Assembly (NCBI GenBank): GCA_028023455.1
Contig: JAQFVV010006829.1
Coordinates: 60,001 to 124,000, forward strand
From: Epiperipatus broadwayi
Lineage: Eukaryota; Onychophora; Udeonychophora; Euonychophora; Peripatidae
DNA: 64,000 bases
Direction of reading: 5' to 3'
Shown piece after piece: positions 12,490 through 24,405 of the stretch. The notes beneath the pieces were generated by a model. That model was not told where the DNA came from. It saw only the letters and a list, made by a program, of their open reading frames with translations, and searched no databases. Each line of letters begins with the position of its first letter. Position 1 is the first letter of the stretch. Made by a program: the position numbers and the translations under genes.

Positions 12490-12620
12490 TTCATTCTACT
12501 CTAGTGCCATTTAGTGTATCCTTCATTAATCAATAGATGGTAGAATTAAATCTGTATTGAGGACTACTTTATCTATACTCCCAGACTACTTTCTGGCTTG
12601 TAACATTCATTAGTGAGGAG
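12490..12620 (-). repeat. Half foldback element with mutated hammerhead-like core
   Basis: On the minus strand CTAATGA (G5 of the core changed to A), a stem-II-like TGTTACAAGCCA, then GAAAGTAGTCTGGGAG. Flanks match the family C outer modules (ctagtgccatttagtg, aatcaatagatgg). It lies in the 800-bp intron between exons H and I. Confidence 0.55.
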
Positions 12621-12808
12621 CTTGGCTTAATGCATCCCATCTTTTCATTCATGAATGCCTTAAACCAGAAAGTGATTGTGGATGAGATATTATGTAGCAT
12701 TACCATCTAGTACTTAATGATTATTCAAACTGATAATAGATAGCTCTGGAACTGAGTGAAGAGTATGCCTATGTGTATCTAGTATTAAATCTGCAATTTT
12801 TAACTTAC

Positions 12809-12973
12809 TGTCACCAAGATCCTTGATAGTGACTATCGTCTCATTAAGAGGTCCTATTAAAGCACCTTTAGCAGTTTCACTTTGAGCATGTCCAAGAACA
12901 AGTTTGAATTCTTCATCTTCTTCATAAATGTCATCATTCATTAATAAAACAGTACAAACCTTTTCGACTTCAC
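12809..12973 (-). CDS. FREM2: FREM2-like exon H: second half of Calx-beta domain 4
   Basis: 165 nt, phase 1 at both ends. The acceptor is TTTTTTAG; the donor is GTAAGT after GGTGACA. It begins GEVEKVCTVLLMNDD and contains IYEEDEEFKLVLG, the acidic ND-D-x-x-x-E-x-x-E-x-F-x-L motif that ends Calx-beta folds and supplies calcium ligands. It closes with NETIVTIKDLGD, the last beta strand. It continues directly from LTFLPG of exon G. Intron to exon I is 800 bp and contains a decayed half of a foldback element (about 12495-12620). Confidence 0.92.
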
Positions 12974-13073
12974 CTAAAAAACCGATAATTACGTTATTAT
13001 TAAATTAATAAAAATAAGAATAAAAATAACATAAAAAGAAGCTAGAATAATAAACAACTATATGTAACAATAC

Positions 13074-13271
13074 CTGGAAGAAATGTAAGAAGTGAAGCAT
13101 TGGTAAAAGGACGTTCATCAAAGTCCATCATTACTTGTGCCGTTCCTTGTCTAGTGTAACACCTCACAGTTGACAAATGAGAAACATCTCCGCTTCGAAC
13201 TACAGCAGCAGAAACTTTGCCATCATTTTCAAAACCCAGATATGTAGGATTTTTGAACTGCACTTTGGGTA
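13074..13271 (-). CDS. FREM2: FREM2-like exon G: first half of Calx-beta domain 4
   Basis: 198 nt, phase 1 at both ends, acceptor TTTTAG, donor CAG/GTATTG. The peptide runs [52 protein letters not shown] and ends LTFLPG. The segment [18 protein letters not shown] is very characteristic of the fourth Calx-beta domain of FREM2 and FRAS1; the QG and FLPG variants favour FREM2. Introns on either side are only 113 and 100 bp, so exons F, G and H form a tight cluster in a gene whose other introns reach 11 kb. Confidence 0.93.
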
Positions 13272-13384
13272 CTAAAACAAAAGTTCTTCAATTATATTAA
13301 GGAGTTATATTTACATTCTCCCCTTTGAATACAAAACAACTCAACAAAATCCTATATAATTACACACACATATAGGAAACTTAC

Positions 13385-13594
13385 AGTCGGAAATAGAATC
13401 ATTGATTGTTACAACAGCAGTACTTGGTTCCCCAAGAATGGCATTAACAGGCATTCGTAAAACCAAATCAAAAGTTTCAAGGCCTTCTAATGATGGCTGG
13501 CCCAAATCATCAAGAATGATGACTCGAACAGTCTGCATGGTTACGCCTGGAGCAAAGTCTAAATTTTTACCTAGGCCCACATAATCGTGACCAG
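13385..13594 (-). CDS. FREM2: FREM2-like exon F: second half of Calx-beta domain 3
   Basis: 210 nt, phase 1 at both ends, acceptor ATTTAG, donor GTAAGT. It encodes [18 protein letters not shown], the acidic loop [18 protein letters not shown], then [15 protein letters not shown] and a final strand ending INDSISD. The joined codon with exon G gives SD-LPKVQF. These strings are among the best conserved in FREM2 Calx-beta domain 3. The intron before this exon (13595-25036, 11.4 kb) interrupts the domain between SAE and AGHDY and is full of repeats. Confidence 0.94.
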
Positions 13595-13924
13595 CTAAAT
13601 TAAATGACAGAAAAATATATATAGCATTCATTAAAATTAAAAGAAAATATATCTATAAGTAAGACTCTTGATTGATTTAAGCATCACAAAGAACAAATAC
13701 TAATACCAAATACCATATATTTTCATAATTTAAAATTATCATATTTAAAATATTCTCACTATAGTTTTTTAAAAATAAATTGCTGAAATTAATAAATATT
13801 TATGAAAAAGAGATAATTATCTTTAAAATACCTTGGTCGGCTGATTAGTGCAGACAGAAATATAACAAATAAAATTAATTACAGAATTAAACTTATATGA
13901 AGTATTTTTGGTAGAAAACTTAAT

Positions 13925-14350
13925 ACTTCAATGAAATATGCTTATTGGTTTGAAAAGGGGTTTTAACAGATATGTTTTGCCAGTTCTTACTTATGGATTA
14001 TAAACATGGACATGTAACAGATGAGTAGCTTCACACCACTCAATGAAGTATGAAGAGATATATGTTATAAGTAATAATAAGAGATTAAAAATGAAGTATA
14101 TCGGTGCGAAAATAAACATATCACTGATATTATTTAAAGAACTAGAGATTCAAGTGGGAACTAGCCATATTTCTAGTATAGTCCTTAAGCTGAACCTCAA
14201 GATATTGTAAAAGGTCTAGAATGATATTATATATAAGATAAATAAATGAAATAAGGAAATTTGAAGGTATGGAGAAGCGGCTTGGATGAGGAAAACTGGA
14301 TTAAACTTGGAGAGATCTTAATATTACAGTATAATGATAATAGTTGCAAA
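13925..14350 (+). pseudogene. RTE-like LINE 3' fragment
   Basis: Plus-strand reading includes the 'ttgccagttcttacttatgg' block (VLPVLTYG in the family) and later the 'aaaaggtctagaatgatat' block, ending in a GATGATGATGG tail at about 14350. Many frame breaks. It lies in the intron between exons E and F. Confidence 0.65.
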
Positions 14351-14359
14351 TGATGATGA

Positions 14360-15435
14360 TGGTAATAATTAAACTGTTAATATTAAAGATATTCACTCAA
14401 AATATAAATGTGACCTTAGTACTAAACCCTTTGTAAAAGATTATATACTCTTCCAGTCTTTTTGTATTATTTACACACTTATTAAAGGCAGCACTCTGAA
14501 GAAAACCATTGAATAGTCGAAACTGTAATAAAAAACATTTTAAAAATACAAAAAAAGAGTGTGTAATATATTATTTTGTTTAACATTAAATGTTGTTGAA
14601 AATATTAACATTCTTAAATATAAAAAAATGGCACAAATTCATTAAACTCCATTTCTAAATTATCTCCCCACCCTTCGATAATTATCTTTATCACTCTACT
14701 GACATTTATTATCATTTACATTTCCTCCATTAAGATGTGATTTTTACACATTTCTATAAAACATGCCTGAAGAAACAAGTTTAATGGTTATTTTGAATCC
14801 ACATGTAGTCCATGTAATAAATGTCATGCCTATACCTAATTCATTAAGACTCTTAATATTCCATACAATCAATTTAAAACCAATTATTAATAAAATATAT
14901 TAGGCAACTTTAACTCTTCAGTGCATCAATATCATCCATAGTCTTAAATCACATGACTTTCACGATGCTTCCTCATATTCAGTAATGAGAAATATAATGT
15001 AATTAAAAGAAATAACAAAGAGTGGTTTAATAATTACTTCTATTCCTTTTAAGTTTTGCCAGAAACATCATGAAGGAAATACAGCAGTTTAAAATCTATA
15101 TTAGCTATTTATAATAAAGTACACTTATTCTTTATAGATAAGATCATAAGGATTTATTTTTTGAGTGATACTTACTAATGTATTGTGATAATTTCAGTAT
15201 TTTCCTTAAATTGGGTCTGATTGACAATGAACAATAAATACACGTTCTTTCATAACATATTGCTTGTCTATGATTTTATTTAACATGTAAAAAGTTGTAT
15301 TGATTGTATATTTCTATTAACATAAATAGGCACATCTATGTAAAATAGAATCAAAAGTAATCTAACTCCCTCTAGCTTTCGCATCAGCAATGTGCCAACT
15401 AGTCCCTATGCTTACTTTGGTAACAAGTTTGATTT
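14360..15435. other. Intron E-F, unremarkable part
   Basis: AT-rich DNA; no exon, RNA gene or clear repeat seen. Confidence 0.45.
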
Positions 15436-15439
15436 GATA

Positions 15440-15930
15440 ACTGATTTGAAACTTTGGAATAGAAATACTATTTAAGCCAGATGTAAATATGGCATTACTA
15501 ATTTTGAAATCATAATTGAGTAGAGACTGAATATGATTTTAAAAACCTTTGTGTTAGAAATCAACAATAGAGGGAGCCTGATTTATTTTTGATTCTTGCA
15601 GACTTTCTCAATTATTAATGCAAAGAACGTTAAAATGGGATTCAGTCTCTATCATTTGTTTAAATGATTATGATTTCAATATTAGTAATGTGTAATTTAA
15701 AGCAGTATGTAATTTGCTTATGCCGAATGTTTTTTATATATATAATTAGAGGGATTTAAATTCATGATTTTTCGTCTATTCATCCTCCACTTCATCTCAA
15801 TCAACTGATACACATGCCCACAAAGATGAATAGAATGAAAAATCCTGAGTTCAAATCCTTCTAATTGAAAATATTAGTAATGCTATATTTACCTCTGGTT
15901 TAAATACCATTTCCACTCTGAAATTTTCAT
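15440..15930. repeat. Foldback element split by a later insertion
   Basis: Left arm 'ctatttaagccagatgtaaa' (15470) pairs with 'tttacctctggtttaaatac' (15890); inner arms 'gaaatcataattgagtagag' and 'ctctatcatttgtttaaatg' also pair in part. The right arm is interrupted at 15691 by a 179-bp insertion with a 13-bp duplication. Confidence 0.7.
15691..15869. mobile_element. Family A foldback inserted with 13-bp target duplication
   Basis: Flanked by perfect copies of AATATTAGTAATG at 15678-15690 and 15870-15882. Inside is a small inverted repeat with arms ATTAGAGGGATTTAAATTCA and the partner near 15850 (GTTCAAATCCTTCTAAT). A 13-bp duplication suggests L1/RTE-type retrotransposition of a SINE-like unit rather than cut-and-paste transposition. 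Confidence 0.75.
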
Positions 15931-16629
15931 GAAGTAAACAAATCAAAACTTATTACCAATGAAAATGTAAGAAATACAGTCCATTAGATTCTTTATAGTT
16001 TATTGACACCAAGAAGATGGATATATTTATTCATAGCTAGAGGAAGGTAGTTTAGTTCCAATTCTATTTCATAGGTATACCAATTAAAACCAGTATATAT
16101 CGCTAGCTGAAAAATTCAAATATAAAATGTCTATCATTCCCCCCATGCTATGTTAATTCAGCAATGCTACCTTGTGAATAAAGATAGTCTGAATTTAATG
16201 GCCCAAACCAGAGACAATCATGAGGGTAATGGATATTATATATATATATATATGATATAAAACTAATGATTATAACTTTTAATGATTGTTAAATTCTTAC
16301 CATAAAGTTTACAACAAGATATCACTGCTATAATGGGGAAATGGTAACTTCATTAAAGAATATGCAGCTTCAACATCTTTTTTAAAGATGTAAGAAAATG
16401 ATAAAATATCCATAAGGTAATTATCAAAATAAAATAAAAATTCTATTGCTCAGAGAAGTCACGATGTCTGATCACCAGAGTGACCAGAAAAACTTTGCCT
16501 CATCTTCAACTCTCAAGTTCAAGTTCATTATATTACCATTACTCTCAACCATACAATAAACTGTAATAATATCCATGCAAATTGGACTAAATTCTTTTTC
16601 ATTTAGCCTCAGATTCTCTTTCACATCAA

Positions 16630-16860
16630 TGCATTACTTTAGTGCAATGGTAGAATTTCAAACTCTGAAGGTCCTCGGATCTATTCCAATTCTGGCACTA
16701 CTGATGCTCAAACTTCTTACGAACTCCCAAGCAATGAAGATGTTTGATCACATCCTAAATGCTTTAGTGCAGTTGTAAAGGGTCAGACTCTGGAACATAA
16801 AGTCCTCTGATCCATTCCATTTCCAGAAAATTCTGGCACTTGAATTTTCTTACGCAAGCA
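16630..16860 (+). repeat. Two adjacent tRNA-derived SINE fragments
   Basis: Two copies about 125 bp apart of a unit with an A-box-like 'gcaatggtagaatttcaaac', a B-box-like region 'ggtcctcggatctattcca', and a 3' block 'cttacgaactcccaagcaat' present in the first. The same unit occurs near 36.5, 37.9, 47.4 and 63.95 kb. Confidence 0.6.
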
Positions 16861-17339
16861 AAAAAATTACCCAATTATTTATTTTTTCGCATCGATCTTC
16901 ATGTGATCATTCGGATATTTTTACTGTATATTTTCTATCCTTTTAATTATATTTTAGGAAATGGTATGTTTTTTTTTCTAAAACGTTTTGATTCAGAATA
17001 TATATTTTTTACAAATGCTCAGCTTTTTTCCCCACCAAATCTGAATAAAATTAATAACTTTATTTAACTAGAGTGATAAATATAATACACTGCACAGAAA
17101 ATCGCAAGAAATTCTTAGCATCAGAAATAGGCTACAATTCATAGACCTTGAACACTAGGCTCTGCCACTGCATATTAGGGCAAAACAATCAAATCAGTTG
17201 GCTGCTCAGTTTGTAAGAAATTTGAGTACTGGAAGTAACAGAGTTGAGGGATACACCCTTGACCAGAGTTCCAGGGTCTGTAACTCTGCTACTTGCTTGC
17301 TTTTAAGACAGAGGGCACTATTTTCTGCTTGTTTATTAG

Positions 17340-19985
17340 AAAATCTTGTCTTCACACCATTATAGCAGCAATGTCCAGACCATGTGTTTTAGAAACTTTT
17401 ACAATTTTTGACCATATTTTGATGTTATTTAGTGTGAGACAATGAATACATTTAACATGTAAGTTGAGGAACATTTGGATTTTTTTCTGATAAGAGTATA
17501 CTAATCCATATCTTAAATATTCTTTGCCAATTTGAGACTGCACTATATAGCAAGTTTTGATGGAATATTGACCAGAAGACCATTTAAATGACCAAAACCA
17601 ATACTCCTTTCAGTCTAGTTAACCAATAAATGATACTCAACTCTTCAAAGCTAACTTATCATATCTTCAATAACTTAGTGCATTTTTTTCGCTATCTAAT
17701 TTCTTAATGATAATTAAATAGATTTTTGAGGTTTTGGGGGGGGGGATTATTATTTATTTTCTATATATAATCTTCTATCACAAAATAACTACATTTTTTT
17801 TTAAAGACTGGCTTAATTTCGTATTCTTTTTTACTGTATTTACTAACTTTATAAATATTTAACGTTTCCTCATTCCACCGATCGCAATAATTCATTACTG
17901 TACTTAATGTCGCAAACCACTCTTTTATTCCCATATTTCTACAAAAATGAATATCTGGCTGCAGCAAATAAAACTACTAATTTAAAAATATCCAATGTTT
18001 AATTGGAATGTCTGGTTAGTTTCATATAGATTCAACTTCAAATCCTAGGCAAATAAAACCAATATATGAACACTAAATAAGAAATACGCTTCTTAGTCAG
18101 AAAAATTAACAATTTTAAAAAATTAAGATTTCTTGACATCCACAATACCCTATCAATGTTTTAAAACATACTATGGAACAACTAAGCCATAACTAGTTAG
18201 AATTTCAAATTCAGCCTTCCGTTGGCATTATTTCCACACTCTCCTTCATTCGGTATCTGATCCCACTTGTGTCCCCCACCTCCAAACACACAACATTGTT
18301 GATAAATGTGTTCAGAATTTTCAGTAAATTTCAGTAACCTTTACATTATATGACCTTCTGTGAAAGGTAATCTTTCGTGCCCCTTTATTGCATTACAATT
18401 CGATAGAGTCCTGAGGCATGGCATGATGTTTTCTTTAAATGCTTTTACATCCAATGCTCAGCACTGAGCACTGGCATGTGTAATAACAAGTACCACAACC
18501 TGTAAGAAAAAAGAAATGTATGTTTTTGTATAAAATTCGCTATTGTTATAATGGTGTTTCATTTTACATCAGAACTGAGAAACATATCTATGGAATATAT
18601 CCTCATGTACTGTTTGTGGTTTTTCAGGCTGCTGATATGGCATATCAATCAAACTCTAAATTTTCACATTTTTGTGTAAAATTCAACATTGTTATAATGG
18701 TGTTTTATTTTGTCAAAGCTGAGAAATTTATTTAGGGATAGCTCCTTCCTATATAATTACAATGTTTAAGTTGCTGATGTGATAGACTAGCTAACTGCTA
18801 CAATATTTTCATATTAACATTAAAATATAAATATATACTTTTATACATCTTGGAACTTGTTTTAAAAATAAATATTTTGATTTCATTTATTGATCACAAA
18901 ATCTTAAGAAGTTTATCTATAGACCTTAAGCTCAAGTCTCCATTCTACCAATGCAATAAATTTCTGGAAGAATATATAATGGCATTTTCTGAATATATAA
19001 AAAAGTAACACAAATCACTGATAAAGTAGTATTTAAATAAACACCATACACACGGGTTTCCCAATCTTTCGAAGAAAAACAGTGAAGACGAGATGCCATT
19101 ATTTATAAAACTTGGTAACAGGCAAATAATGATATGGAAATTTTCCTAAAGTATCTAGATATCCATTTGATGAATATTATTGGCTGATTAGCTAGACTGC
19201 CATGAGTTGGATATCTAAGCCCAATTTCAATCACTCAGCTTGAGTTCAAATTTCTTAGACATAGCAAGCCAATATGTTACTGTTGAACTTCATTCCTGGT
19301 ATTTTAAAATTTCTAATATTTCAACCAGAAATGCGTCTCTTGAGGAACATTTGTTTTCCTTCTTGATATGTTTATTCATAAATCTCCAGGTAAATTAGCA
19401 TTATTCAGTAGCAAATTCTTTTTCTTTCCAGAGCTTGAATAATCCCTAGATATGATGATAACAATGAATATGATTTATTAAGCTCTACCATCTACTCATT
19501 ACTCAGACATACACTAGGTGGCATAACTGAGTTGAAACAAAAGAATGTCTTTATTCATGTGTTTGGAATGTGGGTGTTGGAATTTAAGAACATGTAAAGG
19601 TATTACACAAGGTTGTAATTGAATAAATGATACCATATGACTCTTATTTAATAAGAATAGATGAAGTTTATATCTGGAATTAAAATAATATAATAATTTC
19701 TAATCTAATAAATAATAATCATTAATAGTATTTGTAATATTTAAATACAGGTATACTTTATATCACTGGAGTTTAGATGGTATTTGTATATAAAAAAATA
19801 TTATTAAATGTTTGGATGCAAGAAATTTGGCACTTGTAGATTAATATGAAGGGTTTCGATCTGATCTCCATGAAGAGTGCTGCTTTAGCCATAAATGAAT
19901 CTTAAGGTTCATATATCTTTTTCAGACGATTTTGTCTTTGTATTTGAATTGTAAATGATGAAATGTAGACATTTTAAATATCTCT
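17340..19985. other. Intron E-F, no recognised feature
   Basis: AT-rich DNA with short unrelated frames. A G9 run occurs at 17738-17746. 'Ttgtgtaaaattcaacattg' near 18672 repeats a sequence at about 18525, an imperfect direct repeat of some 140-bp spacing. Confidence 0.45.
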
Positions 19986-19989
19986 AGAT

Positions 19990-20190
19990 ACTATCTTAAA
20001 CTGGAATTCAATAGATTGTAAAAGACCTAGAAAGGGACAACATGCGAGATGGGAGAATAAAATATGGAAGAATGTTGAGATGATGTGAAGAAGAGAAGCT
20101 GGAAATTGGAGAAGATGGATTGACTCCTCATTTTGCAGTGGTTCAATGATTGAAATTGATTATCATGATTATACAGGGAGGAGGTGGAGT
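19990..20190 (+). pseudogene. RTE-like LINE 3' fragment
   Basis: Contains 'aaagacctagaaagggacaa' followed by 'catgcgagatgggagaataa' and 'gttgagatgatgtgaagaag', equivalent to the KRPRK-PHVRWMD-IRK region of the better copy at 37.2-37.5 kb. The tail is TGATTATCATGATTA. Confidence 0.6.
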
Positions 20191-20378
20191 TAAAATTAAT
20201 AACATCACATTGTTATATTTAATAAGAATAGATATATTAACGCCTAATTAAGTTTGCAGTTTATATCTGGGCTTAAAATGATATGATAATCTCTACCCGA
20301 ATAATCCATTAACGCATTTAACTAAAAAGAATGGGGTCAAACAAAAGTAAAATTTTGGCATTTGTGGATTAAAGACAA

Positions 20379-20448
20379 GCGTCGGTGGCTAGTGGTTAGC
20401 ATAGCTGCCTTACAAGCAGTTGTCCCGGGTTCGCTTCCCGGCTGACGC
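20379..20448 (+). tRNA. tRNA-Val(UAC)-like sequence
   Basis: Folds as a cloverleaf. The acceptor stem GCGTCGG pairs with CTGACGC (one G-U). The D arm is GCT...AGC around AGTGGTT. The anticodon stem GCTGC/GCAGT encloses the loop CTTACAA, giving anticodon UAC. The T arm CCGGG-TTCGCTT-CCCGG is perfect. An extra base or two sits between the D and anticodon stems. A T6 run lies about 28 bp downstream. It could be a functional tRNA or the young head of a tRNA-derived SINE; the similar retroposed sequence at 28811-28918 makes the second option realistic. Confidence 0.55.
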
Positions 20449-21244
20449 TTTGACATATGAAAATAATAATAATAATTTTTTAATATTTATGATTCAATGA
20501 AACTGAAAACGTACTGTACATAATAAACACATATATAATAAAGAACTAAAAATAATAAGCGAATAATTAACGCTATTTTTTCTTTCACTTAAGAAAGAGT
20601 TCACAGTTTTCTTAGAATCAACACGAACTATGACAGAAAAGAGTTCTGTTTCTTATTCAAGAAAGCAGATGAAATCTTTCATGCTTTACCTGACAACTTC
20701 AGCAGCTTGTAGAAAAGAAAAAAAATTGAGTTTCAACAACTCAACAGAGGCGGAAAAAAAAATAAACAGATTATTATTCGAAGTATGTGTGTGTTCAGAA
20801 AAAAAAAGTTATGAATTTTCCAAATACATTGATATGTATATAAAGTTAAGTAATATTGCATTTTGGAAAAAAACAAAAACAAACAAATATTAAATATATA
20901 GGCAATACTAGACTTCAGTTTAAGCGTTGCTAGTAAAAATTATTACAAAGGCATCACCTCAAACGCAGACTCCATAACTATGAATAGATGGATTCCATAG
21001 GGAAATGCTAAACAAATCTACGAATCAGTTTCAGGTTGCTAGCTTTTCTCTAGCTTTGCTTTTGCGCTATACCATACAGTACACTTTTATTTTCATTGCA
21101 CTTTTGAAGTTAAAATGGCTTAAATGTTCTAAACGTCTGAAAGTTTGTCACCCAAGGTCACAGCCTGACAATATATAACCAGTTCTCAGTCAACATTAAA
21201 CAATTTAATAACTGAAATACAGGTTTATTATATACCTGCATCAA

Positions 21245-21625
21245 TATATATATATATAATATAGGGTATAGGAGCACAGACTTTCACACGACCCACCACT
21301 CTCCAATCTTATAACACTGATACACTTGAACACATATACATAGAAAAAATAAATAATCACAATATACATATTTCATGCTAAACCAGCAATCATCAGTTGG
21401 TCCAGATTACCATCTCTACACATATATGCTATAAGTGCTCAGATATATATTAAGATAGCCAATCTTCATACTTTAATGGACAGGTTTCAATCCACTCCAC
21501 ACTTCAACTATCCATCCAATTTTATCTTTTCGACATATAAGTGTTCAAGGTATCAATGTTATGAGATAGAGTAGAGAGTAGTGAGTCATGTGAAAGTCTG
21601 TGCTCATATACTTTATATATTACAT
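21245..21625. repeat. Family A repeat, inverted copy
   Basis: Begins 'aggagcacagactttcacac' and ends with its inverted partner 'catgtgaaagtctgtgctca' at about 21590-21610. The inner blocks 'gatgctgg/accagc' and 'tatcttttcgacatat' match the copies at 38150-38790. Confidence 0.7.
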
Positions 21626-21699
21626 ATATTGTTGCAGGTATATAAGAAGCCTGTATTTCAGTTATCATATAGTAGAGATGTCTGCCCATCCTCCGTATA

Positions 21700-22110
21700 G
21701 GTATAAAATGGATTATGTCCTGTACATGAGGGGTCAGATTGACTTTAAGTCAACATGGATGTGATGAGAATCTCAGCCTCAGAGTGGCCTTTGAGCGTTC
21801 CATCATCATTTTTTCAATTAGATGGACAGTTGAAGAGTTAGAGTGTGGAATGGATTAAAGCCTGTCCATTAAAGTATGAAGATTGGTTATCTTAATATAT
21901 ATCTGAGCACTTATTGCATATTTGTGTAGAGATGATAATCTGGACCAACTGATGATGGCTGGTTTAGCATAAAATACATATATTGATGATTATTTATCTT
22001 TTCGACATATATGTGTTCAAGTGTATCCATGCTACGAGATAGGGTGGAGAGTTGTGGGTCATGTGAAAGTCTTGTTCATATACCCTATATATTACATTAA
22101 ATATTTTAGT
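21700..22110 (+). repeat. Family A repeat, plus-oriented copy
   Basis: Module order as at 1880-2305: 'ggattatgtcctgtacatga', a 'gcgttccatcatca' block, 'aaagcctgtccattaaagta', 'ggaccaactgatgatggctg' and an end near 'catgtgaaagtcttgttcat'. Confidence 0.7.
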
Positions 22111-22604
22111 AATCTTAGTTATAAATAAGCAAGTCGGGTAACTTTTTAACAAATGTTATTTATCTTCGTAGGTTGTCAGTTTCTCTTCAAGGCAGAGCAA
22201 ATGTGAATGAAATGAGGGATGAGATTCTTGGTTTAATATCAGCTTACATAAACCTCTTCACACCTTAGCATGATCTATTGGACATTGAAGTCTGGGAATG
22301 AAGATATTATAACAATCATTAATCAAACTTACAATAGATGGCTCTTGAGTAGAATAGGATGTGGAGAACTACTCTGTACATATGATATTAAAGAGATTAT
22401 TACTCGTATAATAAAAGCTTACTAATTTAAATATATCATAGTCTGCTGACATTATGAGGCAATAATAGAGCCGAAAAAATTATACTAACACTGGAGCTTT
22501 TAAAATAAAAAAGAAAGAACTCATAATAATAATTAATGTCCCATTAAGCAGCCTGAAATCTTGAAAAGAAGATTCTATTTAGAGAACTGATATGTATATA
22601 TAGG

Positions 22605-23112
22605 GTGTTTCGGTGAAAGGGCATGTGGTTCTCTCTCCAAGCTGCCTAAAGTGTCATCTCTAAATCAACATATGTATTATATAGCAACATAGTTTAGCTA
22701 TTCACATAAGATACTATAATGACTGGAATATCAATCATAACATGAAATGACACAATATGTTTTGCATATTCGTGGATTCTCTACAATGTTCTCCCTGCTA
22801 TCACAAATCTTGCCAACCATTTGTAAATATTCTTGCAGTGTATGGCTTCACTACTATATACCATTTGAATAATTTTAGTAGCAGTTTTGCCCAATTGAAC
22901 ACAAAATTTAATATTAGCACATTCTTCTATCATGGATTAAGGTACAAAAGACATAGTCCCACTTCATGTCATAATCTATGATGCAGATGGGTTACTACCT
23001 TGAAATTTTTTGATGAATAGCAAACCTATGCTAGTATATAACGTATGCATTGATTCATAGAGGGCGTTTCAGGCACCTTGAGAAAGAACCAGTCACTTTT
23101 TCATTGGAGTAC
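22605..23112. mobile_element. Family B element, complete copy
   Basis: About 508 bp with inverted ends: 'gggtgtttcggtgaaagggc' on the left and 'ctttttcattggagtacctt' on the right, and the subterminal 'ggttctctctccaagctgcc' mirrored by 'cttgagaaagaaccagtcac'. It has no ORF of family relevance. It resembles a non-autonomous DNA transposon; the superfamily cannot be set by eye. Confidence 0.65.
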
Positions 23113-23384
23113 CTTGTATATTTTTTATGCTACTATATTTATATTTCTTAGCCATTAAAAAAAATGTCCGACTTTCACTTACTAAATTTCAATGAATTTC
23201 TGCTTCAAATATTGTTTTGTGGCCAAATTTTCCTGGTTAAAAATACTGCATATATAATAATGCCACAAAATTTTACTGAAGTGCAGATATAGTACCAATT
23301 TGTAACTATTCACGCATTCATTCAACAATATTTTGTTTTTAACATATACTTTCTAAATATATTTTCCTATAACTTAACACCAAC

Positions 23385-23565
23385 AAAACATCACATGATT
23401 ACCATTTCCTATGCTTACACAATCTGTTATTAACATCAGCAAACTCTCCATGCAATGGTGCCACCTACCACTAAGGCTTGCACTGGGTGGCACTACTGGA
23501 TAGAGAGTTTGCTACTGTGTAAGAACAGGAAATGGTGATCATGTGATGTTCTGGTGGTTTTATAC
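23385..23565. repeat. Short foldback element, family C
   Basis: Arms 'aacatcacatgattaccatt' and 'aatggtgatcatgtgatgtt' extend outward through 'accaac/ggtggt'. The inner modules 'caaactctccatgcaatggt' and 'ggcttgcactgggtggcact' match family C. The core is absent. Confidence 0.7.
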
Positions 23566-23769
23566 CATTCCTGCCCATGGGGTGATGGTGACTGTGGTTT
23601 TTGATAAACCAAGGACACCAAAACTGGGTTCAGATCTTTATGATTATATAAGAAAATGAGCTTGGATTGAAAACATTAAGGTATTTTCATCTTGAACTCC
23701 TAACCTTATAGTTAATTAAGTAGGTAAAAGGTGGTGGCTGGAGAAATGCATTAGATCCTTAGATCTAGG

Positions 23770-23945
23770 TGCAGTGTTCTCAGAATGAAAGTTCCTCACT
23801 GATAAAATCCACAAGCTAGAAACTAGTCTGCCAATATGTGATAAGTAGGCACAAGATGGAGATTTTATGCACAAGCCTCCATACATCTATTGATTACTAA
23901 GGTTTGCACTGGGTGGCACTGAGAGTTTGCTAATAGCAAGAAAAG
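23770..23945 (+). repeat. Half family C element with mutated hammerhead-like core
   Basis: 'ctcactgataaaatccacaa' then 'gctagaaactagtctgccaa': the core reads CTGATAA (G8 changed to A) and GAAAC-TA-GTC. Outer modules follow (ctaagtaggcac, gattttatgcacaagcc, ttgcactgggtggcac). Expected inactive as a ribozyme. Confidence 0.65.
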
Positions 23946-23954
23946 TAGTTTACT

Positions 23955-24405
23955 TTTTAAGGCTTGAATAGGACCTTTAGCAACAAGGGAATAACATGTA
24001 AATGGGGAAATGTGGGTGATTTAGTCTGCAAGTTGTGTAAGGAAGGCATAGAAAATATTAGGCATCTGTTAATTGCATGTAAATAAATACCTGCAAGCAG
24101 AAAGTGCACAAATAATGAAGTTGTGGAAGAATAAATATAAACAAAGTGATTATACAGAAAGTGGGTTCTTGATTTTTATGCTGGGTATGGGAAAAAATAA
24201 ATGGGATTTAGATTTAAAAGCCATGGAGTTGACAAAGATGATGTTGTGGGAATGGGATGGAACAGGATAGAGAAGAATATGAGAAAAACTTTGGATAAGA
24301 AATTGAAAGGTATGGTGATTAATAGGTTTCTCTGGATATAATGGCTGAGAGATTCCTGACCCTGAAAAAGGAGAAGCAATACATCGCATTGCATACCGTT
24401 ACAAC
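23955..24405 (+). pseudogene. CR1/L2-like LINE 3' fragment
   Basis: Same C-terminal region as the 4.9-5.3-kb copy: CKLCKEGIENIRHLLIACK, then after a frame break KLWKNKYKQSDYTESGFLIF, and the 3' UTR ending 'gagagattcctgaccctgaa' and a short ACATCGCATTGCATACC tail. Severely 5'-truncated, with at least two frame breaks. It lies in intron E-F about 630 bp from exon E. Confidence 0.8.

Noticed and set aside
13402-13584. 60-codon plus-strand frame
   Set aside because: Antisense shadow of FREM2-like exon F.
20630-20893. 87-codon plus-strand frame (MTEKSSVSYSRK...)
   Set aside because: No domain, low-complexity Lys/Ser composition, intronic position opposite the FREM2-like gene and no splice or promoter support.
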